Positions 9,887-19,050 of a stretch of DNA of 64,000 bases are shown here, piece by piece. A program made the translations under genes and the position numbers. Source of the DNA: a bacterium (lineage in GTDB: Bacteria > Bacillota > Bacilli > Lactobacillales > Streptococcaceae); NCBI GenBank assembly GCA_905221145.1, contig CAJNCA010000002.1, positions 248,001 through 312,000 on the forward strand, written 5' to 3'. How positions within the stretch are numbered: position 1 is the first letter of the stretch; every line of letters begins with the position of its first letter. The notes under the pieces were generated by a model. The model ran no database searches. It was not told the DNA's origin and saw only the letters and a program-made list of their open reading frames with translations.

Positions 9887-12169
9887 ATGCGTTTTAATCA
9901 ATTTAGCTATTTAGCGCTACCTAGAGATAGAATTATCTTTGAATTAAAAAAGTATGGATTTGATTTACCAGTCAATATTACAAATAAAAAAATGCTTGAA
10001 GCGTTTCTTATTCGTTTCTTTTTTAATTATAAAGATAATGCCTATCCTCTATCCAGTTTGGCAGTTGATAAAGAAACTGACTTACTGACTTTTTTTCAGT
10101 CAGACAAAGAGTTGACTGCGGATATTTTCTACACTGTGGCCTTTCAACTTTTAGGCTTTTCTTATTTTGTTGACTTCGAAGACAGTGATATTTTTCGTAA
10201 AGAGACTGGTTTTCCTATTGGGTATGGTGACTTGATTGAAAATCTCTATCAGTTACTTAATACTCGCACCAAAAAGGGAAATACTCTTATCGACCAACTT
10301 GTTAGCGACGGTCTTATTCCTGAGGATAATGACTACCACTACTTTAACGGTAAGAGTTTGGCTACTTTTTCTAGCCATGATGTGATTCGAGAAGTCGTTT
10401 ACGTTGAGTCTCGTGTCGATACTGACCAAAAAGGGCTTCCAGATCTAGTCAAGGTTAGCATTATTCGTCCTCGTTATGAGGGACAAATCCCTACTATCAT
10501 GACGGCCAGTCCTTATCATCAGGGAACCAATGACAAGGCAAGCGATAAGGCTCTCTACAAGATGGAGGGTGACCTTGAGGTCAAACCTGCTCACAAGATT
10601 GAGCTAGAAGAACCTCAACTAAATCTCGTCCAACCTCATGGCCAAGCTGAGCTTGTGTCAGAAGCTGAGGAAAAGCTAAGTCACATCAACTCTAGCTATA
10701 CACTCAATGACTACTTTCTTCCACGAGGTTTTGCCAATCTCTATGTCTCAGGTATTGGTACCAAAGACTCTACTGGTTTCATGACTAATGGCGACTACCA
10801 ACAAATTGAGGCTTATAAAAATGTCATCGATTGGCTTAATGGTAGTTGCCGTGCCTTTACCGACCACACGCGCCAGCGTCAAGTAAAAGCTGACTGGTCA
10901 AATGGTAAAGTAGCCACAACTGGACTTTCTTATCTAGGTACCATGTCTAATGGTCTAGCGACCACAGGTGTCGATGGTTTAGAAGTTATCATTGCCGAGG
11001 CTGGTATTTCCTCATGGTACAACTACTACCGTGAAAACGGTCTGGTGACTAGCCCAGGCGGTTATCCAGGTGAGGACTTTGACTCTCTTGCTGAACTAAC
11101 CTACTCTCGTAATCTCTTGGCTGGCGACTATATCCGTGGCAATGTGGCTCACCAAGCTGACTTGGAAAAAGTAAAAGAGCAGTTAGATCGCAGGTCTGGA
11201 GACTATAATCAATTTTGGCATGACCGCAATTATTTGCTCAATGCCGATAAAGTAAAGGCAGAGGTTGTCTTTACCCACGGTTCTCAGGATTGGAATGTTA
11301 AACCACTTCATGTTTACCAGATGTTCCATGCCCTTCCTAGTAATATCAACAAGCACCTCTTTTTCCATAATGGCGCCCATGTGTATATGAACAACTGGCA
11401 GTCTATTGACTTCCGTGAGTCCATGAATGCCTTATTGACTAAGAAATTACTGGGACAGGAAACGGATTACCAACTTCCTACTGTCATCTGGCAGGATAAT
11501 GCAACACCTCAGTCTTGGTTATCGCTTGATAACTTCGGTGGGCAAGAAAACTTTGAAACCTTCTCACTTGGTCGAGAAGAGCAAGTGATTCAAAACCAGT
11601 ATCCAGATGAGGATTTTGAGCGTTATGGTAAGACATACCAAACCTTCAATACAGAACTCTATCAAGGGAAAGTCAATCAAATTACTATTGACCTTCCTTT
11701 GACTAAAGACATTCACTTGAACGGTCGAGCTCAGCTTAATCTTCGTATCAAATCCAGCACAAACAAAGGGTTATTATCAGCCCAACTGCTAGAATTTGGA
11801 CAGAAGAAATACCTACAACCTTATCCAGCTGTTTTAAGTGCTAGAACCATTGACAACGGTCGCTACCACATGTTGGAAAATCTCTGTGAATTGCCATTTC
11901 GTGAAAATCAACAACGAGTCGTGACAAAAGGCTACCTCAATTTACAGAATAGAACTGATTTACTGTTAGTAGAGGATATTACTTCAGATGAATGGATGGA
12001 TGTTCAATTTGAACTGCAACCAACTATTTACAAGCTAAAAGAAGGAGATACTCTTCGTTTAGTCCTTTATACTACTGACTTTGAAATCACTATACGTGAC
12101 AATACCGCTTATCACCTGACTGTTGATCTTGAACAGTCTACGCTTATCTTACCTTGTCAAAAGGTATAA
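9887..12169 (+). CDS. pepX: Xaa-Pro dipeptidyl-peptidase PepX
   Basis: Cytoplasmic serine peptidase of family S15 that removes N-terminal X-Pro dipeptides and so completes the breakdown of imported proline-rich peptides. The length of 760 residues is typical of the lactococcal/streptococcal enzyme. The nucleophile is Ser348 in GLSYLG; the other triad members fit Asp468 (GSQDWN) and His498 (NGAHVY), the positions I recall for the Lactococcus enzyme. The N-terminal helical domain and C-terminal jelly-roll region are present. The start is supported by GGAGG six bases upstream. A decayed copy of the last 460 bp follows directly. Divergent from the adhesin gene. Confidence 0.97.
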   Translation: MRFNQFSYLALPRDRIIFELKKYGFDLPVNITNKKMLEAFLIRFFFNYKDNAYPLSSLAVDKETDLLTFFQSDKELTADIFYTVAFQLLGFSYFVDFEDSDIFRKETGFPIGYGDLIENLYQLLNTRTKKGNTLIDQLVSDGLIPEDNDYHYFNGKSLATFSSHDVIREVVYVESRVDTDQKGLPDLVKVSIIRPRYEGQIPTIMTASPYHQGTNDKASDKALYKMEGDLEVKPAHKIELEEPQLNLVQPHGQAELVSEAEEKLSHINSSYTLNDYFLPRGFANLYVSGIGTKDSTGFMTNGDYQQIEAYKNVIDWLNGSCRAFTDHTRQRQVKADWSNGKVATTGLSYLGTMSNGLATTGVDGLEVIIAEAGISSWYNYYRENGLVTSPGGYPGEDFDSLAELTYSRNLLAGDYIRGNVAHQADLEKVKEQLDRRSGDYNQFWHDRNYLLNADKVKAEVVFTHGSQDWNVKPLHVYQMFHALPSNINKHLFFHNGAHVYMNNWQSIDFRESMNALLTKKLLGQETDYQLPTVIWQDNATPQSWLSLDNFGGQENFETFSLGREEQVIQNQYPDEDFERYGKTYQTFNTELYQGKVNQITIDLPLTKDIHLNGRAQLNLRIKSSTNKGLLSAQLLEFGQKKYLQPYPAVLSARTIDNGRYHMLENLCELPFRENQQRVVTKGYLNLQNRTDLLLVEDITSDEWMDVQFELQPTIYKLKEGDTLRLVLYTTDFEITIRDNTAYHLTVDLEQSTLILPCQKV

Positions 12170-12175
12170 TGTAAC

Positions 12176-12622
12176 AGACATTCATTATGGAAAAATTTCC
12201 ACTTGAATAGTCTAACGAAACAGAAACTTGGTATCAAATTCAGTCCAAAGAACAGATTATACCCCCCCTGCTGAACCTTGGACAAATGATACTAACACAC
12301 CTAACTAATATGTGTAACCCTCTATCATACACGCTACCACAACACATGTTGGACAATCTCTGTGAATTACCGTTTAGTGTAAATTCACAAAAAGCCGTGA
12401 CAAAATGCTACCCTAATTAAATGATTCACTGTCAGTAAAGAACAGCAATACAGATGAACGGATTAACCTCCAATTCATCAGTACTTAACTAGTGACAAGT
12501 TAAAAGACGGAGATGCTCTCTATCTAGTTCTTTAGACTACTGACTTTGAAATCATCATACGTGACAATACCGCTTACCACTCGACTGACGATTTCGATCA
12601 GTCCACGCTTTCTGTACTTTGT
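12176..12622 (+). pseudogene. Decayed second copy of the pepX 3' end
   Basis: This stretch between pepX and the ArgR gene is not random. It aligns along its whole length with pepX positions about 11709-12169: acatgttgga-aatctctgtgaatt recurs at 12345 and 11868, and ctactgactttgaaatcat at 12536 matches 12073. Spacing is conserved, but there are many substitutions and in-frame stops. By eye identity is roughly two thirds to three quarters, highest at the 3' end. It has no complete ORF. The ArgR ribosome binding site lies where the relic's own stop codon would be, so the ancestral pepX probably abutted argR and a newer 3' end was inserted by recombination or duplication. Confidence 0.85.
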
Positions 12623-12639
12623 ACAAGGAGTAATATTTT

Positions 12640-13110
12640 ATGAATAAATCTGAACACCGACACCAACTCATACGAGCTCTTGTAACGAAAAACAAGATTC
12701 ATACTCAAGCTGAGCTACAAGCCCTTCTCGCTGATAATGACATCCAAGTTACACAAGCTACACTTTCGAGAGATATTAAAAGTATGAATCTCTCAAAAGT
12801 ACGAGAAGAAGACAACTCTTACTACGTGCTCAATACTGGTTCTATCTCAAAATGGGAGAAACGCCTCGAAATTTACATGGAAGATGCTCTTGTCTTGATG
12901 CGCCCCGTTCAACATCAAGTCCTACTAAAAACCCTTCCTGGACTTGCTCAATCCTTTGGTTCTATCATTGATGCTTTGAGCTTCCCTGACGCTATCGCTA
13001 CCCTCTGTGGTGATGATGTCTGCCTTGTCATCTGTGAAGATGCGGAAGCTGCCCAAAATTGTTTTGAAGAACTGAAAAAATTCGCCCCTCCATTTTTCTT
13101 TGAAGAATAA
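12640..13110 (+). CDS. argR: ArgR/AhrC-family arginine repressor
   Basis: 156-residue hexameric arginine-responsive DNA-binding regulator family, controlling arginine synthesis, catabolism or transport. The N-terminal winged helix-turn-helix spans about residues 1-70 with the recognition helix segment TQATLSRDIKSMNL. The C-terminal oligomerisation and arginine-binding domain carries the GDD motif (CGDDVCLVIC) near residue 125. The start is supported by AAGGAG ten bases upstream. It is the only gene between the pepX relic and a strong terminator. Streptococci carry several ArgR paralogues; the position next to pepX fits the one called AhrC/ArgR in pneumococcus, but I cannot fix which paralogue this is from sequence alone. 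Confidence 0.9.
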   Translation: MNKSEHRHQLIRALVTKNKIHTQAELQALLADNDIQVTQATLSRDIKSMNLSKVREEDNSYYVLNTGSISKWEKRLEIYMEDALVLMRPVQHQVLLKTLPGLAQSFGSIIDALSFPDAIATLCGDDVCLVICEDAEAAQNCFEELKKFAPPFFFEE

Positions 13111-13114
13111 CAAA

Positions 13115-13150
13115 ATTCCGTGTCCTGATGTGACACGGAATTCTTTTATA
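13115..13150. terminator. Terminator shared by argR (plus) and the 52-codon gene (minus)
   Basis: A perfect 11-bp inverted repeat (AATTCCGTGTC / GACACGGAATT) around a 5-base loop, followed on the plus strand by CTTTTATATTCTTT. It sits between two convergent genes and can serve both. Confidence 0.85.
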
Positions 13151-13154
13151 TTCT

Positions 13155-13313
13155 TTACTGAGATGAATTTTCTTTTTTAGTTCTTGCCAATCTCAGGGCA
13201 CGATTTGGATTGAGACGATTAAATAGTTCTTCCAATTTCTTTTCATTCCAAACGTCTGCGGCGGAAACAAAATTGCCATCCGCATCTCGGAAAGATATCG
13301 GTTTATCTCCCAT
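13155..13313 (-). CDS. Conserved 52-residue hypothetical protein downstream of obg
   Basis: Small ORF starting ATG at 13313 (MGDKPISFRDADGNF...) and ending TAA at 13155, of unknown function. It is soluble, charged and has no membrane segment. The start is well supported: the AGGAG ribosome binding site overlaps the obg stop codon (TAGGAG), so the two are probably translationally coupled. The N-terminal half looks like a small beta element (SFRDADGNFVSAADVW) and the C-terminal half is helical and basic (LNPNRALRLARTKK). I recall a protein of this size after obg in pneumococcus. No function is assigned. Confidence 0.8.
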   Translation of the reverse strand: MGDKPISFRDADGNFVSAADVWNEKKLEELFNRLNPNRALRLARTKKENSSQ

Positions 13314-13322
13314 ATCAGTCTC

Positions 13323-14633
13323 CTAGTCTACAAATTCAAACTCAAATTTACCAATGCGGACCAAATCGCCATCTTTAGCACCACGCGCACGAAGGGCTTC
13401 ATCAACGCCCATACCACGTAATTGACGGGCAAATTTCATGACTGATTCGTCACGATCAAAGTTGGTCATATTAAAGAGTTTCATGAGTTTTTCACCAGAA
13501 AGTACCCATGTCGCATCGTCATCACGACTAATTTCAAAGGCTTTTTCTTCCTCATCAAATCCATAGTAAGCTTCTTCTTCCATATCTGACTCGTCGTAGA
13601 GCAAGAATTCTGGTGTCTTGTCTAACAATTCAGCTGTGGCATCCAAGAGCGTTGCCAGACCTTGCTTGGTCAAACCAGAAATTGGGAAGATAGCTGGTAA
13701 GTCTTCAAATTCATCGTAGTTTTCAGCTAATTTTTTCTTAAACTCTTTAAGATTTTCCTGACTCTCAGGCATATCCATCTTATTGGCTACAATAATCTGT
13801 GGACGCTCCATGAGGCGAAGATTGTATGACTCCAATTCCTTGTTAATAGCAAGATAATCCTCATATGGATCACGGCCTTCACTAGCTGACATATCAATGA
13901 TATGGAGGATAACACGTGTACGCTCAATGTGGCGGAGAAACTGAGTCCCCAACCCGACACCTTGACTAGCCCCTTCAATCAAACCTGGCAAGTCGGCTAC
14001 TGCAAAGGATTCACCTGATTGGGTACGAACCATACCAAGATTTGGCACAATGGTCGTAAAGTGGTAGGCACCGATTTTAGGTTTAGCTGAAGTAATAACA
14101 CTTAAAAGGGTTGATTTCCCTACTGATGGGAATCCAACTAAACCAACATCTGCCAAGATTTTTAGTTCCAATTGTAACTCACGTTCCTGACCCGGTTCTC
14201 CATTTTCAGAGATTTCCGGTGCAGGATTTTTTGGTGTCGCAAAGCGGATATTTCCACGTCCACCACGACCACCGTGGGCAACGATAAATTCTTGACCGTG
14301 TTCAATCAAATCTGTCAAGACCTTGCCAGTCTCTGCATCACGAACAGTAGTTCCCTGAGGCACACGAACACGAAGGTCCTCGGCACCACGACCATGCATC
14401 CCTTTGGTCATACCTTTTTCACCAGAATCAGCCTTGAAATGGCGATTGTAGCGGAAATCCATGAGGGTACGTAGTCCTTCATCTACAACGAAAACTACAT
14501 TTCCTCCACGACCACCGTCACCACCCCAAGGACCGCCATTAGGGACATATTTTTCACGGCGAAAGGCAACCATACCATCGCCACCATTTCCAGCCTTGAC
14601 CTTAATCTTAGCTGTATCTAAAAACATACTCAT
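13323..14633 (-). CDS. obg: GTPase Obg/CgtA
   Basis: Essential ribosome-associated GTPase acting in late 50S assembly and stress signalling. 436 residues with the classical three parts: the glycine-rich Obg fold (residues 1-158, [20 protein letters not shown] and repeated GGRGG), the G domain with P-loop GFPSVGKST, switch DLPGL and NKMD specificity motif, and a C-terminal OCT domain ending in an acidic/aromatic tail. The ribosome binding site (GAGAAG) lies just 3' of a rho-independent hairpin whose T-run ends only 16 bp before the ATG, suggesting control by termination or readthrough. The 52-codon gene follows. Confidence 0.97.
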   Translation of the reverse strand: MSMFLDTAKIKVKAGNGGDGMVAFRREKYVPNGGPWGGDGGRGGNVVFVVDEGLRTLMDFRYNRHFKADSGEKGMTKGMHGRGAEDLRVRVPQGTTVRDAETGKVLTDLIEHGQEFIVAHGGRGGRGNIRFATPKNPAPEISENGEPGQERELQLELKILADVGLVGFPSVGKSTLLSVITSAKPKIGAYHFTTIVPNLGMVRTQSGESFAVADLPGLIEGASQGVGLGTQFLRHIERTRVILHIIDMSASEGRDPYEDYLAINKELESYNLRLMERPQIIVANKMDMPESQENLKEFKKKLAENYDEFEDLPAIFPISGLTKQGLATLLDATAELLDKTPEFLLYDESDMEEEAYYGFDEEEKAFEISRDDDATWVLSGEKLMKLFNMTNFDRDESVMKFARQLRGMGVDEALRARGAKDGDLVRIGKFEFEFVD

Positions 14634-14647
14634 TTTTTCTTCTCACT

Positions 14648-14675
14648 TTAAAAAAGGGCTGGGAAATCCCAGTCA
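14648..14675 (-). terminator. Hairpin terminator directly before obg
   Basis: On the minus strand CTGGGA-TT-TCCCAG (stem 14659-14672) is followed by CCCTTTTTT. It ends the DUF4044 gene, but its T-run stops only 16 bp from the obg ATG, leaving no room for a promoter between. Confidence 0.75.
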
Positions 14676-14696
14676 CAAAATTTTCTTGAATCTATT

Positions 14697-14831
14697 TTAT
14701 AGATTACTAAGGGCACCAATTGCAGTTGCAAAAATACCCAAAATACTTGCTAATAGCATAATAACTACGATAATTAAAGTTAATTTCTCAAAAAAGGTTT
14801 TTTTACGATTTCCATTATCTCCAAATGCCAT
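14697..14831 (-). CDS. DUF4044-type 44-residue membrane protein
   Basis: Small protein with a polar N-terminus (MAFGDNGNRKKTFFEKL) and one hydrophobic helix (about residues 18-40, LIIVVIMLLASILGIFATAI). It matches the DUF4044 family of streptococci and lactococci, as I recall the family signature. Function unknown; probably a single-pass membrane peptide with its N-terminus inside. Ribosome binding site GGAGAG lies just upstream (AAGGAGAGAAAAATG). It sits between the PspC-domain gene and obg. Confidence 0.8.
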   Translation of the reverse strand: MAFGDNGNRKKTFFEKLTLIIVVIMLLASILGIFATAIGALSNL

Positions 14832-14889
14832 TTTTCTCTCCTTCGTTACATTCTATTTTCTATTATCTTAGCATGAATTCAGCTAGTTT

Positions 14890-15081
14890 TCAATAGTCAG
14901 TTGCTACAGGTGCGATAATCCATAAAATGATATAAGCTACAATCCCAGCTCCGTAACAGCAAGCAAGAACACCCCATATTACGCGAACGATAGTTGGATC
15001 CATATCAAGATAATGGGCCACTCCGGCACAAACACCCGCAATCTTTTTATCAAGACTACTTCTCATTAATTGTTTTTTCAT
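14890..15081 (-). CDS. PspC-domain small membrane protein
   Basis: 63-residue protein made almost entirely of a PspC domain: N-terminal MRSSLDKKIAGVCAGVAHYL followed by a long hydrophobic helix (VIWGVLACCYGAGIVAYIILWIIAP). PspC proteins respond to membrane stress, but in streptococci the role of this minimal form is not settled. It starts 15 bp after the diglycosyl-lipid glycosyltransferase genes with GAGG upstream, so it probably belongs to the same envelope operon. Confidence 0.9.
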   Translation of the reverse strand: MKKQLMRSSLDKKIAGVCAGVAHYLDMDPTIVRVIWGVLACCYGAGIVAYIILWIIAPVATDY

Positions 15082-15095
15082 GGCTGTTCCTCTTT

Positions 15096-16421
15096 CTATT
15101 CCTCATGGTCTTTCCAATAATCTCTTATGCTGATTAACTGCGTTTTTGAAGCCTTCAGCATGCGTCTAGAGCCTTTTACGGGCACAGCAACCACCTGTTG
15201 GGGTAGATACAAAACTGTCTTAAAGATACGCTGACTGACCGTATCATCTTTAGCCAAATCTTTCTGGAAGTTATTTGAAATGATGGCATCCAGATAAAAC
15301 TCATGAACTCGTTTCCCAAAGTTCTCAGCTGAAATCTCGTACAACTTCTCTGATAAAGTATGCTCATTCATATCCGGTGTTGCAATTAGAGCTTCTAAAA
15401 TAGCTCCAGATAAATCATGTTCACCGTAATACAAGGTTCCAAACATTTTATCACTGATAAGATTGTCCAGATAAGGATTTCCATGTGCAATGACAGGCGT
15501 CCCACTAGCTAAGCTTTCCAAGTAGGTCAAACCTTGGGTTTCACTTGTGGATGCCGAGATGAAGAAATCCGCCGCCTTATAGTAAAGCGCCGTCTCACTA
15601 GGAGCAATCATGCCAGTAAAGATAACTGTGTCTTGAATCTCTAGTTTCTTGGCTTGCTCTTTGAGGTCATCCAGATAAGGACCGTCCCCAGCTACCACCA
15701 GTTTAACCTTGTCTTCTTCTTTCAAAACTTCTGCAAATGCTGCTAAAACCGCTTGAATATTTTTTTCATAGGAAATCCTAGAAAGACTAAGTAGCATCTG
15801 TTCATCATCTTGAATTCCTAATTTACTACGTAGTTCTTTTAGATTTTCTTGCTTGATTTCCGGACGCTCAAACTTTGCTAATTCAATCCCAGTTGGAATG
15901 ACCCGTTTTCCCACCTTAACCTTATAGTCAGATAGCAAATCACGGACAATCTCACTCGGGCAAATAACCCCATCCACATCGTGTAAAAAACCTCTAACCA
16001 GATACTTAACCATACTAGGACGAATCAGCATCCCCTTAGCAATATAATGCACATAGTCTTCGTACTGAGTGTGATAGGTATGGATGACTGGAATCTTCAA
16101 TTCACGTGCAATCCAAATCCCCAACAATCCGAGAGAAAATTCTGTCTGAGTATGGATAATATCTAACTGATACTGTTTGGCAATTTCAAGCGCCTTGCTG
16201 AAACCTCGGTAGGCAAAGCGTCGATCCTTAAAAGCAAAGAAAGGAACACTTGGAATGCGGATAATTTGCCAATCTTCATAACGATTGACATCCTTATCTG
16301 TCGTCGTAAAGATAAAAACAGCGTGCCCTTGCTTTTCAAGTTCTGTTTTCAAGGTTCGAATACTGGTCGCAACACCTGAAACCTGAGGAAAATAGGTATC
16401 TGTAAATAAACCAATTCGCAT
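15096..16421 (-). CDS. Diacylglycerol glucosyltransferase (GT4, GT-B fold)
   Basis: 441-residue retaining glycosyltransferase. The N-terminal Rossmann half opens with MRIGLFTDTYFPQVSG-VATS; the C-terminal half carries the EX7E-type donor site (ETQGLTYLESLASGTPV, about residue 290). It corresponds to the enzyme next to CpoA in pneumococcus that makes alpha-monoglucosyl-diacylglycerol, the substrate for CpoA and the base of lipoteichoic acid anchors. It acts at the inner membrane face, with a basic C-terminus. The gene lies 15 bp after cpoA with a GTGAGG ribosome binding site. Functional assignment rests on gene neighbourhood and remembered sequence. Confidence 0.85.
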   Translation of the reverse strand: MRIGLFTDTYFPQVSGVATSIRTLKTELEKQGHAVFIFTTTDKDVNRYEDWQIIRIPSVPFFAFKDRRFAYRGFSKALEIAKQYQLDIIHTQTEFSLGLLGIWIARELKIPVIHTYHTQYEDYVHYIAKGMLIRPSMVKYLVRGFLHDVDGVICPSEIVRDLLSDYKVKVGKRVIPTGIELAKFERPEIKQENLKELRSKLGIQDDEQMLLSLSRISYEKNIQAVLAAFAEVLKEEDKVKLVVAGDGPYLDDLKEQAKKLEIQDTVIFTGMIAPSETALYYKAADFFISASTSETQGLTYLESLASGTPVIAHGNPYLDNLISDKMFGTLYYGEHDLSGAILEALIATPDMNEHTLSEKLYEISAENFGKRVHEFYLDAIISNNFQKDLAKDDTVSQRIFKTVLYLPQQVVAVPVKGSRRMLKASKTQLISIRDYWKDHEE

Positions 16422-16436
16422 AGATTACCTCACTTT

Positions 16437-17480
16437 TTACTTTCTCCCTAAAGCGGCTTGTTTCTCATAAAAGTCCAACCAGATTTGTAACAGATGCTCT
16501 TCGGAATACTCTCTAGAAATATTCTTAGCCTTTTCTTTGAGATCTTTTAAGGCAGCAGGATTTGCTTGATATTCCAAAATAGCTTCTTTCATCTCTTCTC
16601 TATCTGCTGTCGCCCGATAATTTCCCTCCAAAATCACCTTATAGAGATCCAAATCACGCAACATAATAGGAGCTTCACAACTAGCAGCTTCTAAAATAGT
16701 CATAGGGAAAAGCTCATTATAACTAGGCAACAAGAAAAGGTCCGCTAGGGCATACAACTCTCGCATTCGCTCTGGCGATACAATACCTGGAAAAATCAAA
16801 TTTTTAGGGGGATTTTCCATTATTTTCTTATAGCGTTCATAACCATCTGTCATGCCACCAAAAGAGAAACCACCCGCCCAGATAAAGGTAATATGGGGTA
16901 ATTCCTCAGCCAGACGGATAAAGTCATCAATTCCTTTGCGTTTCTGAACTTGCCCAGCACCTACTACGATAAACTGATTGTCACTAAGTCCTAGATCTGT
17001 TCGCAGTCTCGCTACCTCTTCTTGTGGAAGAGGATGCCATTTTTCCTTGTTTACAAAGTTAGGAATATAGGTCACTTTTTCACGTGGAATACCAGCTGCC
17101 ACCAAATCCTCAATAAACATAGGATTGACCACAACCAAGTGCTCCATCCGGTTATAAAAAGAAAATACATAGCGTTTAACAATTCCCTTTAAGAAAAATG
17201 GAATTTTCAAACTCCCCTCAAGTGTATCAGGCAAGAAATGCACATAGCCAATTTTCCTCCCTGAGCGTTTCTTTTGGAAGGTTGATAAATAATAGGGGAA
17301 ATCAATCGTATGAAAGTGAGTCACATCTGCCTCGATTGGTAGATTTTCTGTAACAATCAATTGGTCCTTGGCATCACGGTGAAGAAGACGAACTAATTCA
17401 CGATAGGCACCTGAAACTCCTTGTCCTGCTACTTTCTCACTTGAACTCAACATATTGATGCGTAATTTCTTTTTTTCCAT
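16437..17480 (-). CDS. cpoA: Glycolipid galactosyltransferase CpoA
   Basis: 347-residue GT4 glycosyltransferase. The C-terminal donor motif is ELFPMTILEAASCEAP; the N-terminal half includes HFHTIDFPYY and YVHFLPDTLEGSLKIP. In pneumococcus CpoA adds galactose to monoglucosyl-diacylglycerol, and mutations there alter beta-lactam susceptibility and lipid balance. It is followed closely by the glucosyltransferase that makes its substrate. The ATG at 17480 has no Shine-Dalgarno sequence, and a TATAAT box ends only 7 bp upstream, so the mRNA may be leaderless. The next Met, at residue 10, also lacks a ribosome binding site. Confidence 0.9.
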   Translation of the reverse strand: MEKKKLRINMLSSSEKVAGQGVSGAYRELVRLLHRDAKDQLIVTENLPIEADVTHFHTIDFPYYLSTFQKKRSGRKIGYVHFLPDTLEGSLKIPFFLKGIVKRYVFSFYNRMEHLVVVNPMFIEDLVAAGIPREKVTYIPNFVNKEKWHPLPQEEVARLRTDLGLSDNQFIVVGAGQVQKRKGIDDFIRLAEELPHITFIWAGGFSFGGMTDGYERYKKIMENPPKNLIFPGIVSPERMRELYALADLFLLPSYNELFPMTILEAASCEAPIMLRDLDLYKVILEGNYRATADREEMKEAILEYQANPAALKDLKEKAKNISREYSEEHLLQIWLDFYEKQAALGRK

Positions 17481-17487
17481 AACTACT

Positions 17488-17493
17488 ATTATA
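17488..17493 (-). promoter_or_regulatory. Extended -10 promoter of cpoA
   Basis: TGATATAAT on the minus strand, with TATAAT at 17488-17493. The first transcribed base would fall at about 17481, directly at the cpoA ATG. No good -35 box is visible. Confidence 0.6.
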
Positions 17494-17594
17494 TCATTTT
17501 CTTTGAATAAAATCAGTAAAATAAAGGAGAGACTAGAGGAAAAGAGGGGAAATTTTCTCGCTCTTCCAATAGGCTCTCACATTCTTTTATCTAT

Positions 17595-17924
17595 TTACTT
17601 AATGCCTAAGGCAATGCGGGCATAGCGACTCATTTTTTCAACCGTCCAGGCTGGATACCAGACTAATTTGACCTCAGTATCAGTTACTTCTGGCACCTCT
17701 GTCATGGCATCATAAATCTGATCCGTCAAAAGATCTGCCAAGGGACAACCCATAGTTGTCAAAGTCATATCAATCTCTGTTTGCCCTGTGTCGCCGTCAA
17801 AACGAATCTCATATATCAAACCAAGATTGACAATATCGATTCCCAACTCAGGGTCAATAACTTCTTCCAAGGCTGATAAAATTCGTGTTTTAATGTTTTC
17901 GATTTGCTCTTCTGTATAAGCCAT
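17595..17924 (-). CDS. MIP18/DUF59-family iron-sulfur assembly protein
   Basis: 109-residue single-domain protein of the DUF59 (MIP18/PaaD/SufT-like) family, thought to help mature Fe-S proteins. Family landmarks are DPELGIDIVNLGLIYEI near the N-terminus and the TTMGCPLADLLTDQI segment holding the reactive Cys. I place the start at the ATG at 17924 because GAGG lies six bases upstream; the GTG at 17936 is inside that ribosome binding site region. It begins 14 bp after rpoD, so it is the third gene of the dnaG-rpoD operon. Confidence 0.92.
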   Translation of the reverse strand: MAYTEEQIENIKTRILSALEEVIDPELGIDIVNLGLIYEIRFDGDTGQTEIDMTLTTMGCPLADLLTDQIYDAMTEVPEVTDTEVKLVWYPAWTVEKMSRYARIALGIK

Positions 17925-17938
17925 ATTTATCCTCACTC

Positions 17939-19048
17939 TTAGTCTTCAATAAAATCACGAAGCGGTTTGCTGCGACTTGGTTGGCGTAGTTTTCTCAAAG
18001 CCTTGGCTTCAATCTGACGGATACGCTCACGGGTTACGTTAAAGACTTTACCAACATCTTCAAGGGTGCGCATTTTCCCATCATCTAGTCCGAAACGTAG
18101 ACGTAGTACATTTTCTTCACGGTCTGTAAGAGTATCCAAGACCTCATCCAACTGCTCACGCAAGACGATACGAGTTGTATAATCCACTGGATTTTCAATC
18201 ACTTCATCTTCGATAAAGTCCCCAAGGTGACTATCATCCTCTTCACCGATTGGTGTTTCAAGAGATACTGGTTCTTGAGCGATCTTCAAGATTTCACGAA
18301 CCTTGTCAGGAGTCATATCCATACGTTCAGCGATTTGTTCAGGCGTTGGGTCTTGTCCCAATTCTTGAAGAAGATTACGCTGTTCACGAACTAATTTATT
18401 GATGGTTTCAACCATGTGGACTGGGATACGAATAGTGCGAGCTTGATCCGCAATAGCACGAGTGATGGCCTGACGAATCCACCAAGTTGCATAAGTTGAG
18501 AACTTGAATCCTTTAGAATAGTCAAACTTGTCAACCGCCTTCATCAAGCCCATGTTCCCTTCTTGAATCAAGTCAAGGAACTGCATACCACGGCCGACAT
18601 AGCGTTTAGCAATGGAAACAACCAAACGAAGGTTGGCTTCCGCAAGACGTTGTTTGGCTTCGATATCACCAGCTTCAACAGCCAGTGCCAATTCTTTTTC
18701 CTCTTCATTGGTCAAGAGAGGAACGACCCCGATTTCTTTCAAGTACATACGGACAGGGTCATTGACCTTAGCCGAAGTTGATCCAATCAAGTCCTCATCG
18801 CTGAGTTCTGGTTCTTCTTCATTGCTAAGAACACGTGCACTTGGGTTCCCTTCATTATCTGTGATTGAAATCCCTGCATCCTGAATTCGTTGCAAAAGAT
18901 CTTCAATCCCATCAGCGTCTAATGTAAAAGGAATAACCAGACTAGCATTGATTTCATCGTCTGTTGCTGTCCCTTTTTGTTTATGATTACGGATAAATTC
19001 TGCTACTTGTACGTCAAATGTTGTTACTTCTTTTTGTTTTGTTGCCAT
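17939..19048 (-). CDS. rpoD: Primary sigma factor RpoD (SigA)
   Basis: 369-residue housekeeping sigma-70. Region 1.2 onwards is clear: [11 protein letters not shown], region 2 with [22 protein letters not shown] and [10 protein letters not shown] (-10 recognition and melting), region 3, and region 4 with the C-terminal helix-turn-helix [18 protein letters not shown] (-35 recognition). An N-terminal region of about 85 residues replaces the longer 1.1 of other bacteria. The gene follows dnaG by 2 bp, the usual arrangement. Regulation is presumably from the promoter upstream of dnaG. Confidence 0.98.
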   Translation of the reverse strand: MATKQKEVTTFDVQVAEFIRNHKQKGTATDDEINASLVIPFTLDADGIEDLLQRIQDAGISITDNEGNPSARVLSNEEEPELSDEDLIGSTSAKVNDPVRMYLKEIGVVPLLTNEEEKELALAVEAGDIEAKQRLAEANLRLVVSIAKRYVGRGMQFLDLIQEGNMGLMKAVDKFDYSKGFKFSTYATWWIRQAITRAIADQARTIRIPVHMVETINKLVREQRNLLQELGQDPTPEQIAERMDMTPDKVREILKIAQEPVSLETPIGEEDDSHLGDFIEDEVIENPVDYTTRIVLREQLDEVLDTLTDREENVLRLRFGLDDGKMRTLEDVGKVFNVTRERIRQIEAKALRKLRQPSRSKPLRDFIED

Positions 19049-19050
19049 TA

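Noticed and set aside
14461..14871. A 136-codon plus-strand frame opposite the start of obg and the DUF4044 gene.
   Set aside because: Its composition (Pro/Ser-rich) mirrors the Gly-rich Obg codons; it spans two genes on the other strand and has no start signal.
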